DNA of 64,000 bases from Pseudomonas sp. TMP9. GTDB taxonomy: Bacteria > Pseudomonadota > Gammaproteobacteria > Pseudomonadales > Pseudomonadaceae. The notes under the pieces were generated by a model. It was not told where the DNA came from. It saw only the letters and a program-made list of their open reading frames with translations, and ran no database searches. The position numbers and the translations under genes are program-made. Where the stretch lies: NCBI RefSeq assembly GCF_037943105.1, contig NZ_CP149803.1, forward strand, positions 434,001-498,000, written 5' to 3'. This document shows positions 29,426 to 43,837 of the stretch, piece after piece. Each line of letters opens with the position of its first letter. The stretch's first letter is position 1.

Positions 29426-30460
29426 ATGATCAAGGTCGGAATCGTCGGCGGCACGGGGTATACCGGTGTCGAGTTGTTGCGTTTATTGGCGCAGCACCCA
29501 CACGCGCAGGTCGAGGTCATTACCTCGCGTTCTGAAGCAGGTATGCGTGTCGACGAGATGTACCCGAACCTTCGCGGCCATTACGACAGCCTGGCGTTTA
29601 GCGTGCCGGACGTCACCACCTTGGGCGCGTGTGATGTGGTCTTCTTCGCCACCCCGCACGGCGTGGCGCATGCCCTGGCGGGTGAGTTACTGGCGGCTGG
29701 GACTAAGGTGATCGACCTGTCAGCTGACTTTCGCCTGCAAGATGCTGATGAGTGGGCCAAGTGGTACGGCCAGCCACATGGCGCGCCGGACTTACTGCCT
29801 GAGGCGGTTTACGGCCTGCCTGAGGTGAACCGTGAGGCGATCAAGCACGCGCGTCTGATTGCCGTGCCGGGTTGCTATCCCACGGCCGCGCAGCTGGCGT
29901 TGATTCCGCTGCTGGAAGCTGGCCTTGCCGACACCTCGCAAATTATTGCCGACTGCAAGTCTGGGGTCAGCGGCGCAGGCCGTGGTGCCAGTGTTGCTTC
30001 GCTGTTTAGCGAGGCGGGCGAGAGCATGAAAGCCTATGGCGTTAAAGGCCACCGGCACCTGCCGGAAATTCGTCAGGGCCTGCGCCGGGCAGCGGGCAAG
30101 GATGTTGGCTTAACCTTCGTGCCGCACCTGACGCCAATGATTCGTGGTATTCATGCCACGCTCTACGCCACCGTGGTTGATCGTTCGGTAGACTTGCAGG
30201 CGCTCTTCGAGGCGCGTTATGCCAATGAACCCTTCGTCGACGTGATGCCCGCGGGCAGTCATCCGGAAACTCGCAGCGTGCGTGGCGCTAACATGTGCCG
30301 TATTGCCGTGCATCGGCCACAAGATGGTGATCTGGTAGTGGTGCTCTCGGTGATCGACAACTTGGTCAAGGGTGCGTCCGGCCAGGCAGTGCAAAACATG
30401 AACATCCTCTTTGACCTCGATGAGCGGCTGGGCCTTTCCCACGCAGCCATGTTGCCCTGA
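29426..30460 (+). CDS. argC: N-acetyl-gamma-glutamyl-phosphate reductase
   Basis: 344 residues from [14 protein letters not shown] (a second ATG one codon earlier is possible; AAAGGGG lies upstream). NADPH-dependent third step of arginine synthesis. Nucleotide-binding [14 protein letters not shown], catalytic Cys in [14 protein letters not shown], and [15 protein letters not shown] are all present. Its stop is contiguous with the start of the next gene (TGATGG), so they are probably co-transcribed. Confidence 0.97.
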   Translation: MIKVGIVGGTGYTGVELLRLLAQHPHAQVEVITSRSEAGMRVDEMYPNLRGHYDSLAFSVPDVTTLGACDVVFFATPHGVAHALAGELLAAGTKVIDLSADFRLQDADEWAKWYGQPHGAPDLLPEAVYGLPEVNREAIKHARLIAVPGCYPTAAQLALIPLLEAGLADTSQIIADCKSGVSGAGRGASVASLFSEAGESMKAYGVKGHRHLPEIRQGLRRAAGKDVGLTFVPHLTPMIRGIHATLYATVVDRSVDLQALFEARYANEPFVDVMPAGSHPETRSVRGANMCRIAVHRPQDGDLVVVLSVIDNLVKGASGQAVQNMNILFDLDERLGLSHAAMLP

Positions 30461-31191
30461 TGGCTGGCTGGGAAGTTCGCCCAAGCGATCCTGGACGTGA
30501 CCGCCGCCGCCGTTTGCTCAGCGTGTTGCTGGTGATGTGCATTCCGCTGGCATTTTACGCGGGCAGCTTGTGGCAGCAGCGCACGCAGCCCGTATCTGTC
30601 GCGGGGCAATCTGTCGCAGCACAGCGGAATGTGCAGTTGCTGCGCGAAGTCGAAGAGTTAAATCAGCGCGTGGCCGTACTCAGCAGTGCGGAAAAAGTCA
30701 GCCAGCAAGCCAACGAGCAGAGCCGCTTGAGCATTAAGTTGCTGGAAGAGCAGATCTACACACAGCAGCAGGATCTGGCGTCCTACAAAGGCGTGCTGGC
30801 GCCGGACAGTCGTCGCGAGGGGTTGCGCATCAAGACCTTTGAGCTGCAGGCCACGGAGAGGCCTGAGCACTTCCGCTATAAGATACTCCTTAGCCGTGTG
30901 GGTAAAAGTGAGAAGCCGCTAGAGGGCCACTTGCAAGTCTTAATCGCCGGTAAGCAGGCCGGGCAAGATGTCACGCTTGAACTGGCGGCGCTTACCGCGG
31001 GCTTGCCGGATGCCCTGGCTGAGCAGTCGGTTGCTTTCGCCTTCAAGCACTTTCAAGCCATTCCTGAAGCCGGGCGATTTGCAGAGTTGACGTTGCCTGA
31101 GGGCTTTGTCCCGCGTGAAATCAAGGTGCGTGCCGAAGTGCAGGGTGATAAACCCTTGCTGCGCACATTTAAATGGAACCAAGAGGAGTGA
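30460..31191 (+). CDS. DUF6776-type membrane-anchored coiled-coil protein
   Basis: 243 residues overlapping the argC stop by one base. A basic N-terminus (RRRR) leads to one transmembrane helix (LLSVLLVMCIPLAFYAGSLW, about 20-39), then a periplasmic heptad-rich coiled coil (about 55-105: VQLLREVEELNQRVAVL, EQSRLSIKLLEEQIYTQ) and a C-terminal beta-rich domain. Known only as a domain of unknown function found next to bactofilin in pseudomonads. A single-pass envelope partner of the bactofilin 10 bp downstream is plausible; inference. Confidence 0.75.
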   Translation: MAGWEVRPSDPGRDRRRRLLSVLLVMCIPLAFYAGSLWQQRTQPVSVAGQSVAAQRNVQLLREVEELNQRVAVLSSAEKVSQQANEQSRLSIKLLEEQIYTQQQDLASYKGVLAPDSRREGLRIKTFELQATERPEHFRYKILLSRVGKSEKPLEGHLQVLIAGKQAGQDVTLELAALTAGLPDALAEQSVAFAFKHFQAIPEAGRFAELTLPEGFVPREIKVRAEVQGDKPLLRTFKWNQEE

Positions 31192-31200
31192 CTATTCCCT

Positions 31201-31611
31201 ATGTGGAATAAAGACAAGTCGCGCAACGACGGGCAGCGTTTCGCCGGTAAGACCAGCCTGATCGCAGTAGGGGCTGAGCTGCACGGTGATCTGCGTTTTC
31301 AAGGTGCAGTGCAGGTAGATGGAAAGGTCATCGGTAATTTAGTGGCCAGTGAGGGCATGGTGCGCGTCAGCGCGCAGGGGCAGGTTGAAGGTGAAATTCG
31401 CGCGCCGCACGTCGTCATTGATGGTGAAGTGATCGGCGATGTGCACGCCAGCGGTCACCTAGAGCTGGGTGTGCGAGCGCGGGTACGCGGCAATCTGTAT
31501 TACGCACTGATGGAAATGGCCATGGGGGCGCAGATCGAGGGCCGGCTCTGCCGCTTGCAAGATGAGGCGCGGCCGTTGGAATTGCCACAGCCCTTGGACG
31601 CTGCGCAATAG
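31201..31611 (+). CDS. Bactofilin family polymer-forming protein
   Basis: 136 residues. The central ~100 residues are the right-handed beta-helix of bactofilins with repeating Gly/Ile-Val pattern: IAVGAELHGDLRFQGAVQVDGKVIGNL, GQVEGEIRAPHVVIDGEVIGDVHASGHLEL. It is flanked by short disordered tails. Bactofilins form non-nucleotide filaments that organise cell-wall enzymes, often M23 peptidases; one lies 1.7 kb downstream. Probably co-transcribed with the DUF6776 gene. Confidence 0.92.
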   Translation: MWNKDKSRNDGQRFAGKTSLIAVGAELHGDLRFQGAVQVDGKVIGNLVASEGMVRVSAQGQVEGEIRAPHVVIDGEVIGDVHASGHLELGVRARVRGNLYYALMEMAMGAQIEGRLCRLQDEARPLELPQPLDAAQ

Positions 31612-31641
31612 TTGACCGCTTTACTAGGACAAGCGGATAAT
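31612..31641 (+). promoter_or_regulatory. erpA: Sigma-70 promoter for erpA
   Basis: TTGACC (31612-31617), 18-bp spacer, GATAAT (31636-31641), directly after the bactofilin stop and 46 bp before erpA. Both boxes match consensus at five of six positions. Confidence 0.65.
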
Positions 31642-31687
31642 GACAAACACAATGCAGCATGGCGCTTAGCGCCGGGAGTTAATCAGC

Positions 31688-32038
31688 ATGAGCGTCGAAA
31701 CCTTCATCCCGAGTGCTATGCAATTTACGCAGGGCGCAGCGAACAAGGTGAAGAGCCTGGTCGATGAAGAGGGCAATTCACGCCTCAAGTTGCGTGTGTT
31801 TGTGACGGGAGGCGGCTGTTCCGGCTTCCAGTACGGCTTTACCTTCGATGAAGACACCTCTGAAGATGACACCATCATCGAGCGTGAAGGTGTGAGCCTG
31901 GTGGTCGATCCGATGAGTTTTCAGTACTTGGCAGGCGCCGAGGTTGATTATCAAGAAGGTCTAGAAGGCTCGCGATTTGTCATCAACAACCCTAACGCCA
32001 CTACAACCTGCGGCTGCGGCTCTTCGTTCTCGATCTAA
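31688..32038 (+). CDS. erpA: Iron-sulfur cluster insertion protein ErpA (A-type carrier)
   Basis: 116 residues. Three conserved cysteines in the HesB/IscA fold: [12 protein letters not shown], and the C-terminal CGCGSSFSI pair. Carries [4Fe-4S]/[2Fe-2S] clusters to apo-targets such as IspG. Length and C-terminal end are ErpA-type. Terminator-like hairpin follows. Confidence 0.97.
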   Translation: MSVETFIPSAMQFTQGAANKVKSLVDEEGNSRLKLRVFVTGGGCSGFQYGFTFDEDTSEDDTIIEREGVSLVVDPMSFQYLAGAEVDYQEGLEGSRFVINNPNATTTCGCGSSFSI

Positions 32039-32057
32039 CGCCTATACCGTTGTAACG

Positions 32058-32084
32058 ACGCCGTGCCTTGTGTACGGCGTTTTT
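32058..32084 (+). terminator. Terminator after erpA
   Basis: ACGCCGT (32058-32064), 9-nt loop, ACGGCGT (32074-32080) then TTTT. Seven-bp GC-rich stem plus short T-run. Confidence 0.75.
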
Positions 32085-32174
32085 GCATGTGAGCTTAAAT
32101 TTCTTAACGTTCAGCGCAGCACCGTCTGGCAACCCGCGTGAGCGCTCGCCCTGAACTGTTATGAATAACGCTTT

Positions 32175-33269
<1,095 letters not shown>

Positions 33270-34676
33270 TTAACGCGGGTTGTTGAGGGCAAGCATGGTT
33301 GATTTTTCTTTGTCCATTTGTGCCATTAGCGGTTTGCTCAACTGCATAAAGCGGGCTTTTTCGCTTCTGGCGATTGGGTCGGCCATTGGCAGCTTCTGGC
33401 TCAAAGGGTCAACGTGTACGCCGTTAACTTGGAACTCATAGTGCAGGTGAGGCCCCGTGGACAGCCCCGTGGTGCCAATGTAGCCGATGATCTGGCCTTG
33501 CTTGACGTTGCTGCCGCTGCGGATGCCTTTGGCAAAGCCATTCATGTGGGCGTACAGGGTCCGGTAACGCTGGCCGTGCTGGATGATCACTGCATTGCCA
33601 TAGCCGCCGTGGCGGCCGGCTAGAGTGATGCGGCCATCGCCAGCGGCCTTGATCGGCGTACCGCGCGGGGCGGCATAGTCGACGCCTTTGTGTGCGCGAA
33701 TTTTGTTCAGGACCGGGTGGCGGCGACCTGTGGAAAAACGTGAGCTGATGCGAGCGAAGTCCACCGGGGTACGAATAAACGCTTTACGCATGCTCTCGCC
33801 AGTGGCGCTGTAATAGCTGCTGTTGCCTTGTTTGTTGGTGTAACGCACGGCGGTGTAAGTCTTACCGCGGTTGGTGAAGCGCGCCGACAGGATGTTACCG
33901 GTGCCGACTTGTTTACCGTTAACGACCTTTTTCTCGTAGATCAGCTCAAATTCGTCACCTTCACGAATATCCATCGCGAAGTCGATGTCGTAGCCAAATA
34001 CGTTGGCTAAATCCATGGTCAAGTTGTGCGACAAACCCGCTCGTTTGGCTGAAAGGAACAGTGAGCTGTTGATAACGCCGTGGCTGTAGGTGGTCTGAAC
34101 TTCAGGTTTGACCAGTTCACGTTTGAACGTAAAGCCTTTCTCGCTCTTTGCCAGAGCAATACTTTCTAGATCGCTAAGCTTGCTATGCAGGCTTTCAAGC
34201 TGGCCGTCTGCGCTTAGCTTGAACTCAAGCACCTGACCTACCTTCAAGCGTGATAACTGTTTGGCTTCTTTGCTGCTGTTGAGTGCGGCGTGCAAAGTTG
34301 TTGCGCCCAGACCAACCTTGGCGAAAACCGTGGACAGCGTATCGCCATTTTGCACGCTAATAATGTGCTGTAGCGGATCGGCCGGCAGTGACTCTTCAGG
34401 TTGCGCGGCCTTCAGGTCATCATCAGCCTGTGTATCGGCTGCAACTGAATTGGTAAAGGGCGATTCGGGCATCTCTAACGAGGCTGGTTGCGCCTCATCC
34501 TGCAGCTCTGAGTACGCTGACCCATTGTCTAGCTCAAGGTCGATGAAGGTTTTCTTAGCTTCTACTTCGCGGGTGGGGAATACCAGTAAGGTCAGGCTGA
34601 GCAGTGCGGCGACGCCACTGGCAGCGAGAATATGGCTTTTTGGGTACAGGGGCGGCGCTTTAGTTGTAGAGGTCAT
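33270..34676 (-). CDS. M23 family peptidoglycan DD-endopeptidase (MepM-like)
   Basis: 468 residues from MTSTTKAPPLYPKSH; the ATG at 34736 adds 20 residues without family match. N-terminal membrane anchor (ILAASGVAALLSLTLLVF, about 16-33), an OapA/LysM-like segment (HIISVQNGDTLSTVFAKVGL), then a C-terminal M23 LytM domain with zinc ligands HKGVDYAAPRGTP and GPHLHYEFQVNG. Cleaves D-Ala-mDAP cross-links to let the sacculus expand. anmK, which recycles wall fragments, follows immediately. Confidence 0.94.
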   Translation of the reverse strand: MTSTTKAPPLYPKSHILAASGVAALLSLTLLVFPTREVEAKKTFIDLELDNGSAYSELQDEAQPASLEMPESPFTNSVAADTQADDDLKAAQPEESLPADPLQHIISVQNGDTLSTVFAKVGLGATTLHAALNSSKEAKQLSRLKVGQVLEFKLSADGQLESLHSKLSDLESIALAKSEKGFTFKRELVKPEVQTTYSHGVINSSLFLSAKRAGLSHNLTMDLANVFGYDIDFAMDIREGDEFELIYEKKVVNGKQVGTGNILSARFTNRGKTYTAVRYTNKQGNSSYYSATGESMRKAFIRTPVDFARISSRFSTGRRHPVLNKIRAHKGVDYAAPRGTPIKAAGDGRITLAGRHGGYGNAVIIQHGQRYRTLYAHMNGFAKGIRSGSNVKQGQIIGYIGTTGLSTGPHLHYEFQVNGVHVDPLSQKLPMADPIARSEKARFMQLSKPLMAQMDKEKSTMLALNNPR

Positions 34677-34745
34677 AGGCTGCTTTTTTGATTTTAAAAT
34701 GAAAAGAAATAGATAAACAAAATGATGAATACGCACTAACTGTAT

Positions 34746-34774
34746 AAAATATAACCAAATGACCTGCTAGGCAA
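34746..34774 (-). promoter_or_regulatory. Candidate promoter of the M23-anmK unit
   Basis: On the minus strand: TTGCCT (34774-34769), 17-bp spacer, TATTTT (34751-34746), within an A/T-rich 213-bp divergent region shared with tyrS. Plausible but not strong. Confidence 0.4.
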
Positions 34775-34889
34775 CCCCGGTTGCTGCGAGGATGTCTTCA
34801 CTCACGCTGCTGGGTGGGCAAACCTTGTGATTTGTCAGTGTTCTTGTATGGTTGGTTCCCTATTAACTGGAGTGGTTGTGAGTCCTGTC

Positions 34890-36089
34890 ATGAAGTCTGT
34901 CGAAGAGCAGTTGGCGTTGATCAAGCGCGGCGCGGAAGAGGTGTTGGTTGAGGCTGAGCTGATTGAGAAACTTAAGCGTGGTCAGCCGCTGCGCATCAAG
35001 GCGGGCTTTGACCCGACAGCGCCAGATCTTCACCTTGGCCACACGGTGCTTATTAACAAGCTGCGCCAGTTTCAGGACTTAGGCCATCAGGTGATTTTTC
35101 TGATTGGCGACTTCACTGGGATGATTGGTGACCCCAGTGGCAAGAGCGCTACACGTCCGCCGTTGACTCGAGAGCAGGTGCTAGAGAACGCGGAGACCTA
35201 TAAGACGCAGGTGTTCAAAATTCTCGACCCAGCTAAAACCGAGGTCGCCTTCAACTCCACGTGGATGGACAAAATGGGGCCGGCGGATTTTATTCGCCTG
35301 ACCTCGCAGCACACCGTGGCGCGTATGCTTGAGCGCGACGACTTCAGTAAGCGCTATGCCACCCAGCAGCCGATTGCCATCCACGAGTTTCTCTATCCGC
35401 TCGTGCAGGGCTATGACTCGGTTGCCTTGCAGGCAGATGTCGAGCTGGGTGGTACCGATCAGAAGTTCAACTTGTTGATGGGTCGCGAGTTGCAGCGCGC
35501 CTATGGGCAGCCGTCACAGTGCGTCGTCACCATGCCATTGCTGGAAGGGCTGGATGGCGTAAAGAAGATGTCTAAGTCCCTAGGCAACTATATAGGTATT
35601 CAAGAAGCGCCTGGCGTCATGTACAGCAAGCTGGTCTCCATGCCCGATGCGCTGATGTGGCGCTACTTTGAGCTTCTCAGTTTTCGCACGATGGAGGAGA
35701 TCGATCGGTTCAAGCGTGAGGTTGAACAAGGTGCCAATCCGCGTGATATCAAGATCAAGCTGGCCGAGGAGATCGTTGCGCGGTTCCATGGCGAAGAGGC
35801 TGCGCTCAGTGCCCATCGCTCGGCGGGCAACCGAATGAAGGAAGGCGAGCTGCCTGATGATCTGCCAGAGATCGAGGTGTTGTCTGCTGAGGACATGCCA
35901 ATAGCTGCTCTGCTAAATAAGGCCGGCCTGGTGAAGAACGCTGCGATGGCGCGTGATCTGCTGGGTTCGGGCGGTGTGCGTATAGATGGCGAGGTGGTGG
36001 ATCGCACCTTTATATACAAGTTGGGTTCAATTCACGTATGCCAAGCAGGTAAGAAGGCATTCGCGCGCATCACCCTATCACTAGGATGA
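34890..36089 (+). CDS. tyrS: Tyrosyl-tRNA synthetase
   Basis: 399 residues from [17 protein letters not shown], the family start. A GTG four codons upstream (34878) has the better Shine-Dalgarno spacing (GGAGTGGTT) and may be used. Class I synthetase: HLGH (HIGH motif, [13 protein letters not shown]), GGTDQKFN tyrosine pocket and KMSKSLGN. The S4 RNA-binding domain is at the end ([22 protein letters not shown]). TyrZ-type subfamily. A perfect hairpin terminator follows. Confidence 0.97.
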   Translation: MKSVEEQLALIKRGAEEVLVEAELIEKLKRGQPLRIKAGFDPTAPDLHLGHTVLINKLRQFQDLGHQVIFLIGDFTGMIGDPSGKSATRPPLTREQVLENAETYKTQVFKILDPAKTEVAFNSTWMDKMGPADFIRLTSQHTVARMLERDDFSKRYATQQPIAIHEFLYPLVQGYDSVALQADVELGGTDQKFNLLMGRELQRAYGQPSQCVVTMPLLEGLDGVKKMSKSLGNYIGIQEAPGVMYSKLVSMPDALMWRYFELLSFRTMEEIDRFKREVEQGANPRDIKIKLAEEIVARFHGEEAALSAHRSAGNRMKEGELPDDLPEIEVLSAEDMPIAALLNKAGLVKNAAMARDLLGSGGVRIDGEVVDRTFIYKLGSIHVCQAGKKAFARITLSLG

Positions 36090-36160
36090 TGCCCTGGAGG
36101 CCGTCTCTACTATAGGCAAGCTGCTCAAAGGCACACTGCTAATGGTGCATGCCTGGTTAG

Positions 36161-36200
36161 ACAAAGCCGTTGAAGCGTCAGCTTCAACGGCTTTGTCGTT
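36161..36200 (+). terminator. Strong hairpin terminator after tyrS
   Basis: Perfect 16-bp inverted repeat ACAAAGCCGTTGAAGC (36161-36176) / GCTTCAACGGCTTTGT (36181-36196) with a 4-nt GTCA loop and T-rich tail. Separates tyrS from the rrn promoter array. Confidence 0.88.
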
Positions 36201-36274
36201 TCTGCAGGCGACGCGCAATAAGGGGTGATAGCAGCGTCCTGCGCAAGAGATTGAAGCAAAAGTGCAACAATCGA

Positions 36275-36302
36275 TTGACCTTCTGGGCGCTGCCCCTATA
36301 AT
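36275..36302 (+). promoter_or_regulatory. rrn promoter 1 (most upstream)
   Basis: TTGACC (36275-36280), 16-bp spacer, TATAAT (36297-36302), discriminator TCGCGCTC. Perfect -10 box. Confidence 0.75.
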
Positions 36303-36370
36303 TCGCGCTCTCAAGGCATATGCAGCTGCTTAAATCTCTTATAAATCAATAAGTTAGTTTAAGATAACGG

Positions 36371-36398
36371 TTGCAAAGCAGCGAAAGCTGCGTAGAAT
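36371..36398 (+). promoter_or_regulatory. rrn promoter 2
   Basis: TTGCAA (36371-36376), 16-bp spacer, TAGAAT (36393-36398), discriminator GCGCATC. An A/T-rich tract at 36330-36366 upstream could act as UP element. Confidence 0.65.
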
Positions 36399-36474
36399 GC
36401 GCATCACTGCAAGGGTGGTTGTTTAGCCCGACCAGTGCTTCGGTCAAGTGGATCGAAAGCGGTAAAAGAGGCGG

Positions 36475-36502
36475 TTGACAGCGGGTTTAAACGCTGTATT
36501 AT
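36475..36502 (+). promoter_or_regulatory. rrn promoter 3
   Basis: TTGACA (36475-36480), 16-bp spacer, TATTAT (36497-36502), discriminator TCGCCTCCCGC. Confidence 0.8.
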
Positions 36503-36594
36503 TCGCCTCCCGCTGACGAGAAGCTTAAGGCTGAACGAAGGCGCAAGTGGTTGAAGTAGAAAAGAAATTTTCAAACTTCAAATAGAAAAACCAC

Positions 36595-36622
36595 TTGACG
36601 GAAGATGAGGCTGCTGTAGAAT
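36595..36622 (+). promoter_or_regulatory. rrn promoter 4 (closest to 16S)
   Basis: TTGACG (36595-36600), 16-bp spacer, TAGAAT (36617-36622), discriminator GCGCGCC. The A/T-rich block at 36560-36590 just upstream is a good UP-element candidate. The GC-rich discriminator is the type that makes rrn promoters sensitive to ppGpp/DksA. Confidence 0.8.
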
Positions 36623-36657
36623 GCGCGCCTCGGTTGAGACGAAAGAATCAACCACCC

Positions 36658-36669
36658 GCTCTTTAACAA
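36658..36669 (+). promoter_or_regulatory. rrn leader boxA antitermination site
   Basis: GCTCTTTAACAA, the NusB/S10-binding boxA core found in the leaders of gammaproteobacterial rrn operons. Confidence 0.85.
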
Positions 36670-36670
36670 C

Positions 36671-36692
36671 TGAATCAAGCAATTCGTGTGGG
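36671..36692 (+). other. 16S processing stalk, 5' arm
   Basis: 22 bases from TGAATCAAGC to GTGTGGG that are the exact reverse complement of 38383-38404 on the other side of 16S. The duplex would be the RNase III cleavage site releasing pre-16S. Confidence 0.85.
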
Positions 36693-36817
36693 TGCTTGTG
36701 AGGTAAGACTGCTAGTCGCAAGATTATCAGCATCACAAGTTACTCCGCGAGAAATCAAAGATGTAACCAACGATTGCTGAGCTAAGTTTAGGGTTTTCTC
36801 AAAACCCAAGCAGTATT

Positions 36818-38354
<1,537 letters not shown>

Positions 38355-38382
38355 ATCGAAGACTTCAGCTTCTTCATAAGTT

Positions 38383-38404
38383 CCCACACGAATTGCTTGA
38401 TTCA
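38383..38404 (+). other. 16S processing stalk, 3' arm
   Basis: Reverse complement of 36671-36692 (CCCACACGAATTGCTTGATTCA begins at 38383), 22 of 22 bases paired. Confidence 0.85.
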
Positions 38405-38419
38405 TTGAAAAAGACGATT

Positions 38420-38496
<77 letters not shown>

Positions 38497-38526
38497 ATTG
38501 TTGTGGGTTTGGCCTTGTACGAATAT

Positions 38527-38602
38527 GGGGCCATAGCTCAGCTGGGAGAGCGCCTGCCTTGCACGCAGGAGGTCAGCGGTTCGATCCCGCTTGGCTCCAC
38601 CA
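38527..38602 (+). tRNA. tRNA-Ala (TGC)
   Basis: 76 nt including CCA. Acceptor GGGGCCA/TGGCTCC, anticodon loop CTTGCAC with TGC, T-arm AGCGGTTCGATCCCGCT. Second spacer tRNA. Confidence 0.98.
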
Positions 38603-38689
38603 TATACAGCACCGTAAGAGTTCAGAAATGAACGTTCCTGCAAAAAGCAGATGAATGTTGATTTCTGGTCTTTGACCAGTAAGAAAATC

Positions 38690-38701
38690 GTTCTTTAAAA
38701 A
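38690..38701 (+). promoter_or_regulatory. Spacer boxA before 23S
   Basis: GTTCTTTAAAAA, the usual second boxA-like antitermination element of rrn spacers. A small CTGGTC-TTT-GACCAG hairpin lies at 38665-38679 just before it. Confidence 0.7.
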
Positions 38702-38702
38702 T

Positions 38703-38796
38703 TTGGGTATGTGATAGAAGTGACTGATTGATTACTTTCACTGGTAATTAATTTGGTCAAGGTAAAATTTGTAGTTCTCAATTGCAAATTTTCGGC
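38703..38796 (+). other. 23S processing stalk, 5' side
   Basis: Three blocks pair with the region after 23S: TTGGGTATGTGAT (38703-38715) with 41819-41831 (one G-U), TTTGTAGTT (38768-38776) with 41802-41810, and GCAAATTTTCGGC (38784-38796) with 41787-41799. Order and spacing allow one long interrupted duplex. Confidence 0.8.
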
Positions 38797-38846
38797 GAAT
38801 GTCGTCTTCACGTTAGAGGCAATAACCAGATTGCTTGGGGTTATAT

Positions 38847-41736
<2,890 letters not shown>

Positions 41737-41786
41737 ATAACACCCAAACAATTTGATGTTTGCGTGTCTCTATGAAGACTGCAACA

Positions 41787-41831
41787 GCCGAAAATTTGCA
41801 CAACTACAAACCAAAGACATCACATACCTAA
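41787..41831 (+). other. 23S processing stalk, 3' side
   Basis: Holds the complements of the three 5' blocks at 38703-38796, in reversed order as needed for a stalk. Confidence 0.8.
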
Positions 41832-41868
41832 TTCGGAGCAGCGTCTAACGACGGTACTCCAGCTGAAT

Positions 41869-41988
41869 CGCTTGACGACCATAGAGCATTGGAACCACCT
41901 GATCCCATCCCGAACTCAGTAGTGAAACGATGCATCGCCGATGGTAGTGTGGGGTTTCCCCATGTGAGAGTAGGTCATCGTCAAGCAC
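41869..41988 (+). rRNA. rrf: 5S ribosomal RNA
   Basis: 120 nt. Begins CGCTTGACGACCATAGAGC and closes GTAGGTCATCGTCAAGC; the terminal stem GCTTGACGA/TCGTCAAGC is perfect. Internal CCCGAACTCAGTAGTGAAACG and GATGGTAGTGTGGGG are canonical. Confidence 0.97.
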
Positions 41989-41995
41989 CTATACC

Positions 41996-42031
41996 AAAAC
42001 CCCCGATCAGGAAACTGGTCGGGGGTTTTAC
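41996..42031 (+). terminator. rrn operon terminator
   Basis: AAAACCCCCGATCAG / CTGGTCGGGGGTTTT with a GAAA tetraloop and one G-U pair, T-run at the end. Eight bases after 5S. Confidence 0.92.
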
Positions 42032-42130
42032 TTTGCGCAGCCGAAAACAAACCGTACACATGTGAGCCTTTGATAGGCAACTAAACAGGGCATCGTTATC
42101 ATGCGTGCCTTATTGCGTGGCGGGGCTCAC

Positions 42131-43096
42131 ATGCTTGCATTGTTAAGGCTTCTTCAGGACGGGGAGTTTCATTCGGGCGAGGCGCTCGGCGCTGCGCTGG
42201 GCGTTAGTCGTGCGGCGGTATGGAAGCAGCTACAGGCTCTTGAGGCGGAGCTGTCGTTGCCGTTGCACAAGGTTCGCGGGCGCGGCTACCAGTTGTCGAC
42301 GCCACTGCAGTTGCTAGATGCTGATTGGCTGAATGCTAAATCGAGAGCGCCACAATGGCATGCTTGCGTTCTGCCGAGTGTGGACTCGACCAATGCAGAG
42401 GCCTTGCGGCTGTTGCCGGAGGCGCAATCTCTACCGTACTACGTGCTTGCTGAGCGGCAAACGAGTGGGCGTGGCCGGCGAGGACGTAGCTGGGTAAGCC
42501 CTTTCGGCGAGAATCTGTATTACAGCCTAGTTGTTCGAGTCGAAGGTGGTATGCGCCAGCTTGAGGGTATGAGTCTGTCTGTCGGCTTGGCTCTGCTGCA
42601 AGTTATACGCGGCTTTGGCGTGACTGAGGCTGGATTGAAGTGGCCCAATGATGTGCTGGTGGGTGAACGCAAGCTTGCGGGGGTTCTATTAGAGCTTTCG
42701 GGTGATCCGGCTGATGTTTGCAATGTGGTTATCGGCATTGGTTTGAATGTGAACATGATTGTGGCCGAGACCGGAGCTATCGGTCAGCCATGGACTTCGA
42801 TGCGCGCTGAGTTGGGCCGTTTATTGAATCGTAACGAGCTTGTTGCGGAGCTAAACCAGCAGTTGTCGCGCTATCTGGATATACAGCTGCGTGAGGGTTT
42901 CGCCGTTTTGCGTGATGAGTGGCAGGCTTGTCACCTTTGGCAAGGCAGATCCGTTGCGCTAACGGCTGGCGGCGAGCCCATCGAGGGTGAGGTTTTGGGG
43001 GTGGATCATTGTGGCGCCATTCGTCTTCGTATTAATGAGCTTGAGCGAAGCTTTAGTGGTGGCGAGCTTAGTCTGAGGTTGCGTGATGATTCTTGA
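42131..43096 (+). CDS. birA: Biotin operon repressor / biotin-protein ligase
   Basis: 321 residues from [16 protein letters not shown], which matches the family start; an ATG at 42101 adds ten residues and cannot be excluded. N-terminal winged HTH ([22 protein letters not shown]). The central ligase domain has the ATP/biotin loop [37 protein letters not shown], and the C-terminal SH3-like domain. Makes biotinyl-AMP, transfers it to AccB, and represses bio genes. Its stop overlaps coaX. Confidence 0.95.
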   Translation: MLALLRLLQDGEFHSGEALGAALGVSRAAVWKQLQALEAELSLPLHKVRGRGYQLSTPLQLLDADWLNAKSRAPQWHACVLPSVDSTNAEALRLLPEAQSLPYYVLAERQTSGRGRRGRSWVSPFGENLYYSLVVRVEGGMRQLEGMSLSVGLALLQVIRGFGVTEAGLKWPNDVLVGERKLAGVLLELSGDPADVCNVVIGIGLNVNMIVAETGAIGQPWTSMRAELGRLLNRNELVAELNQQLSRYLDIQLREGFAVLRDEWQACHLWQGRSVALTAGGEPIEGEVLGVDHCGAIRLRINELERSFSGGELSLRLRDDS

Positions 43097-43829
43097 GCTC
43101 GACTGCGGTAATACCTTCATCAAGTGGCGTTTGCTCGGTGTTAGCGCGGCTGCAACAGTGGGTGGTGTCGTTGACTCAGATCACGCACTTATAGAGGTCA
43201 TTCGAGAGCAAGGTGTGAAGTTGCGTGCCTGTCGCTTGGTCAGTGTGCGCAGTGACGAAGAGACGTCGCAGTTGATCTCGCTGCTTGAGCGGGTATTTAC
43301 TGTCGCGTGTCATGTTGCCTGTCCTGCCGTTTCATTGGCGGGTGTGCGCAACGGCTATGAGCAATACGAGCGTATTGGGCTTGATCGCTGGCTGGCGGTT
43401 GTTGGGGCTTATCAGTTATCGCGCAAGGCGGCGCTGATTATTGACCTTGGCACTGCGGTGACTTCAGATTTTGTGGGTGCAGATGGCGGGCATCTAGGCG
43501 GGTTTATCTGCCCCGGTGTGCCGCTGATGCGCACGCAGTTGCGAACCCATACTCGGCGAACGCGCTATGACAGTGATGAGGAGGCCAAAGCATTAGAGAA
43601 TTTGGTGCCGGGGCGCGCAACTGCCGAGGCAGTTGAGCGTGGATGCTTGTTGATGCTGCGCGGATTTGTCGACGGTCAGTACGCGATGGCGGCTGAGTTG
43701 CTGGGCGATGATGTTGAGGTTTTTCTAACCGGTGGTGATGCACTGCTGGTAATGGATGTTATTCCGGGTGCTCGGGTTGTGCCTGATCTGGTGTTTATTG
43801 GCTTGGCGATCGCTTGCCCTATTAATTGA
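43086..43829 (+). CDS. coaX: Type III pantothenate kinase
   Basis: 247 residues from the ATG at 43086 (a GTG immediately before is possible). Overlaps birA by 11 bp. ASKHA fold: [11 protein letters not shown] phosphate-1 motif, [25 protein letters not shown] phosphate-2 motif and [11 protein letters not shown]. First step of CoA synthesis; not inhibited by CoA, unlike CoaA. The birA-coaX pair is conserved in Pseudomonas. Confidence 0.96.
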   Translation: MILELDCGNTFIKWRLLGVSAAATVGGVVDSDHALIEVIREQGVKLRACRLVSVRSDEETSQLISLLERVFTVACHVACPAVSLAGVRNGYEQYERIGLDRWLAVVGAYQLSRKAALIIDLGTAVTSDFVGADGGHLGGFICPGVPLMRTQLRTHTRRTRYDSDEEAKALENLVPGRATAEAVERGCLLMLRGFVDGQYAMAAELLGDDVEVFLTGGDALLVMDVIPGARVVPDLVFIGLAIACPIN

Positions 43830-43837
43830 GGTCTTGC

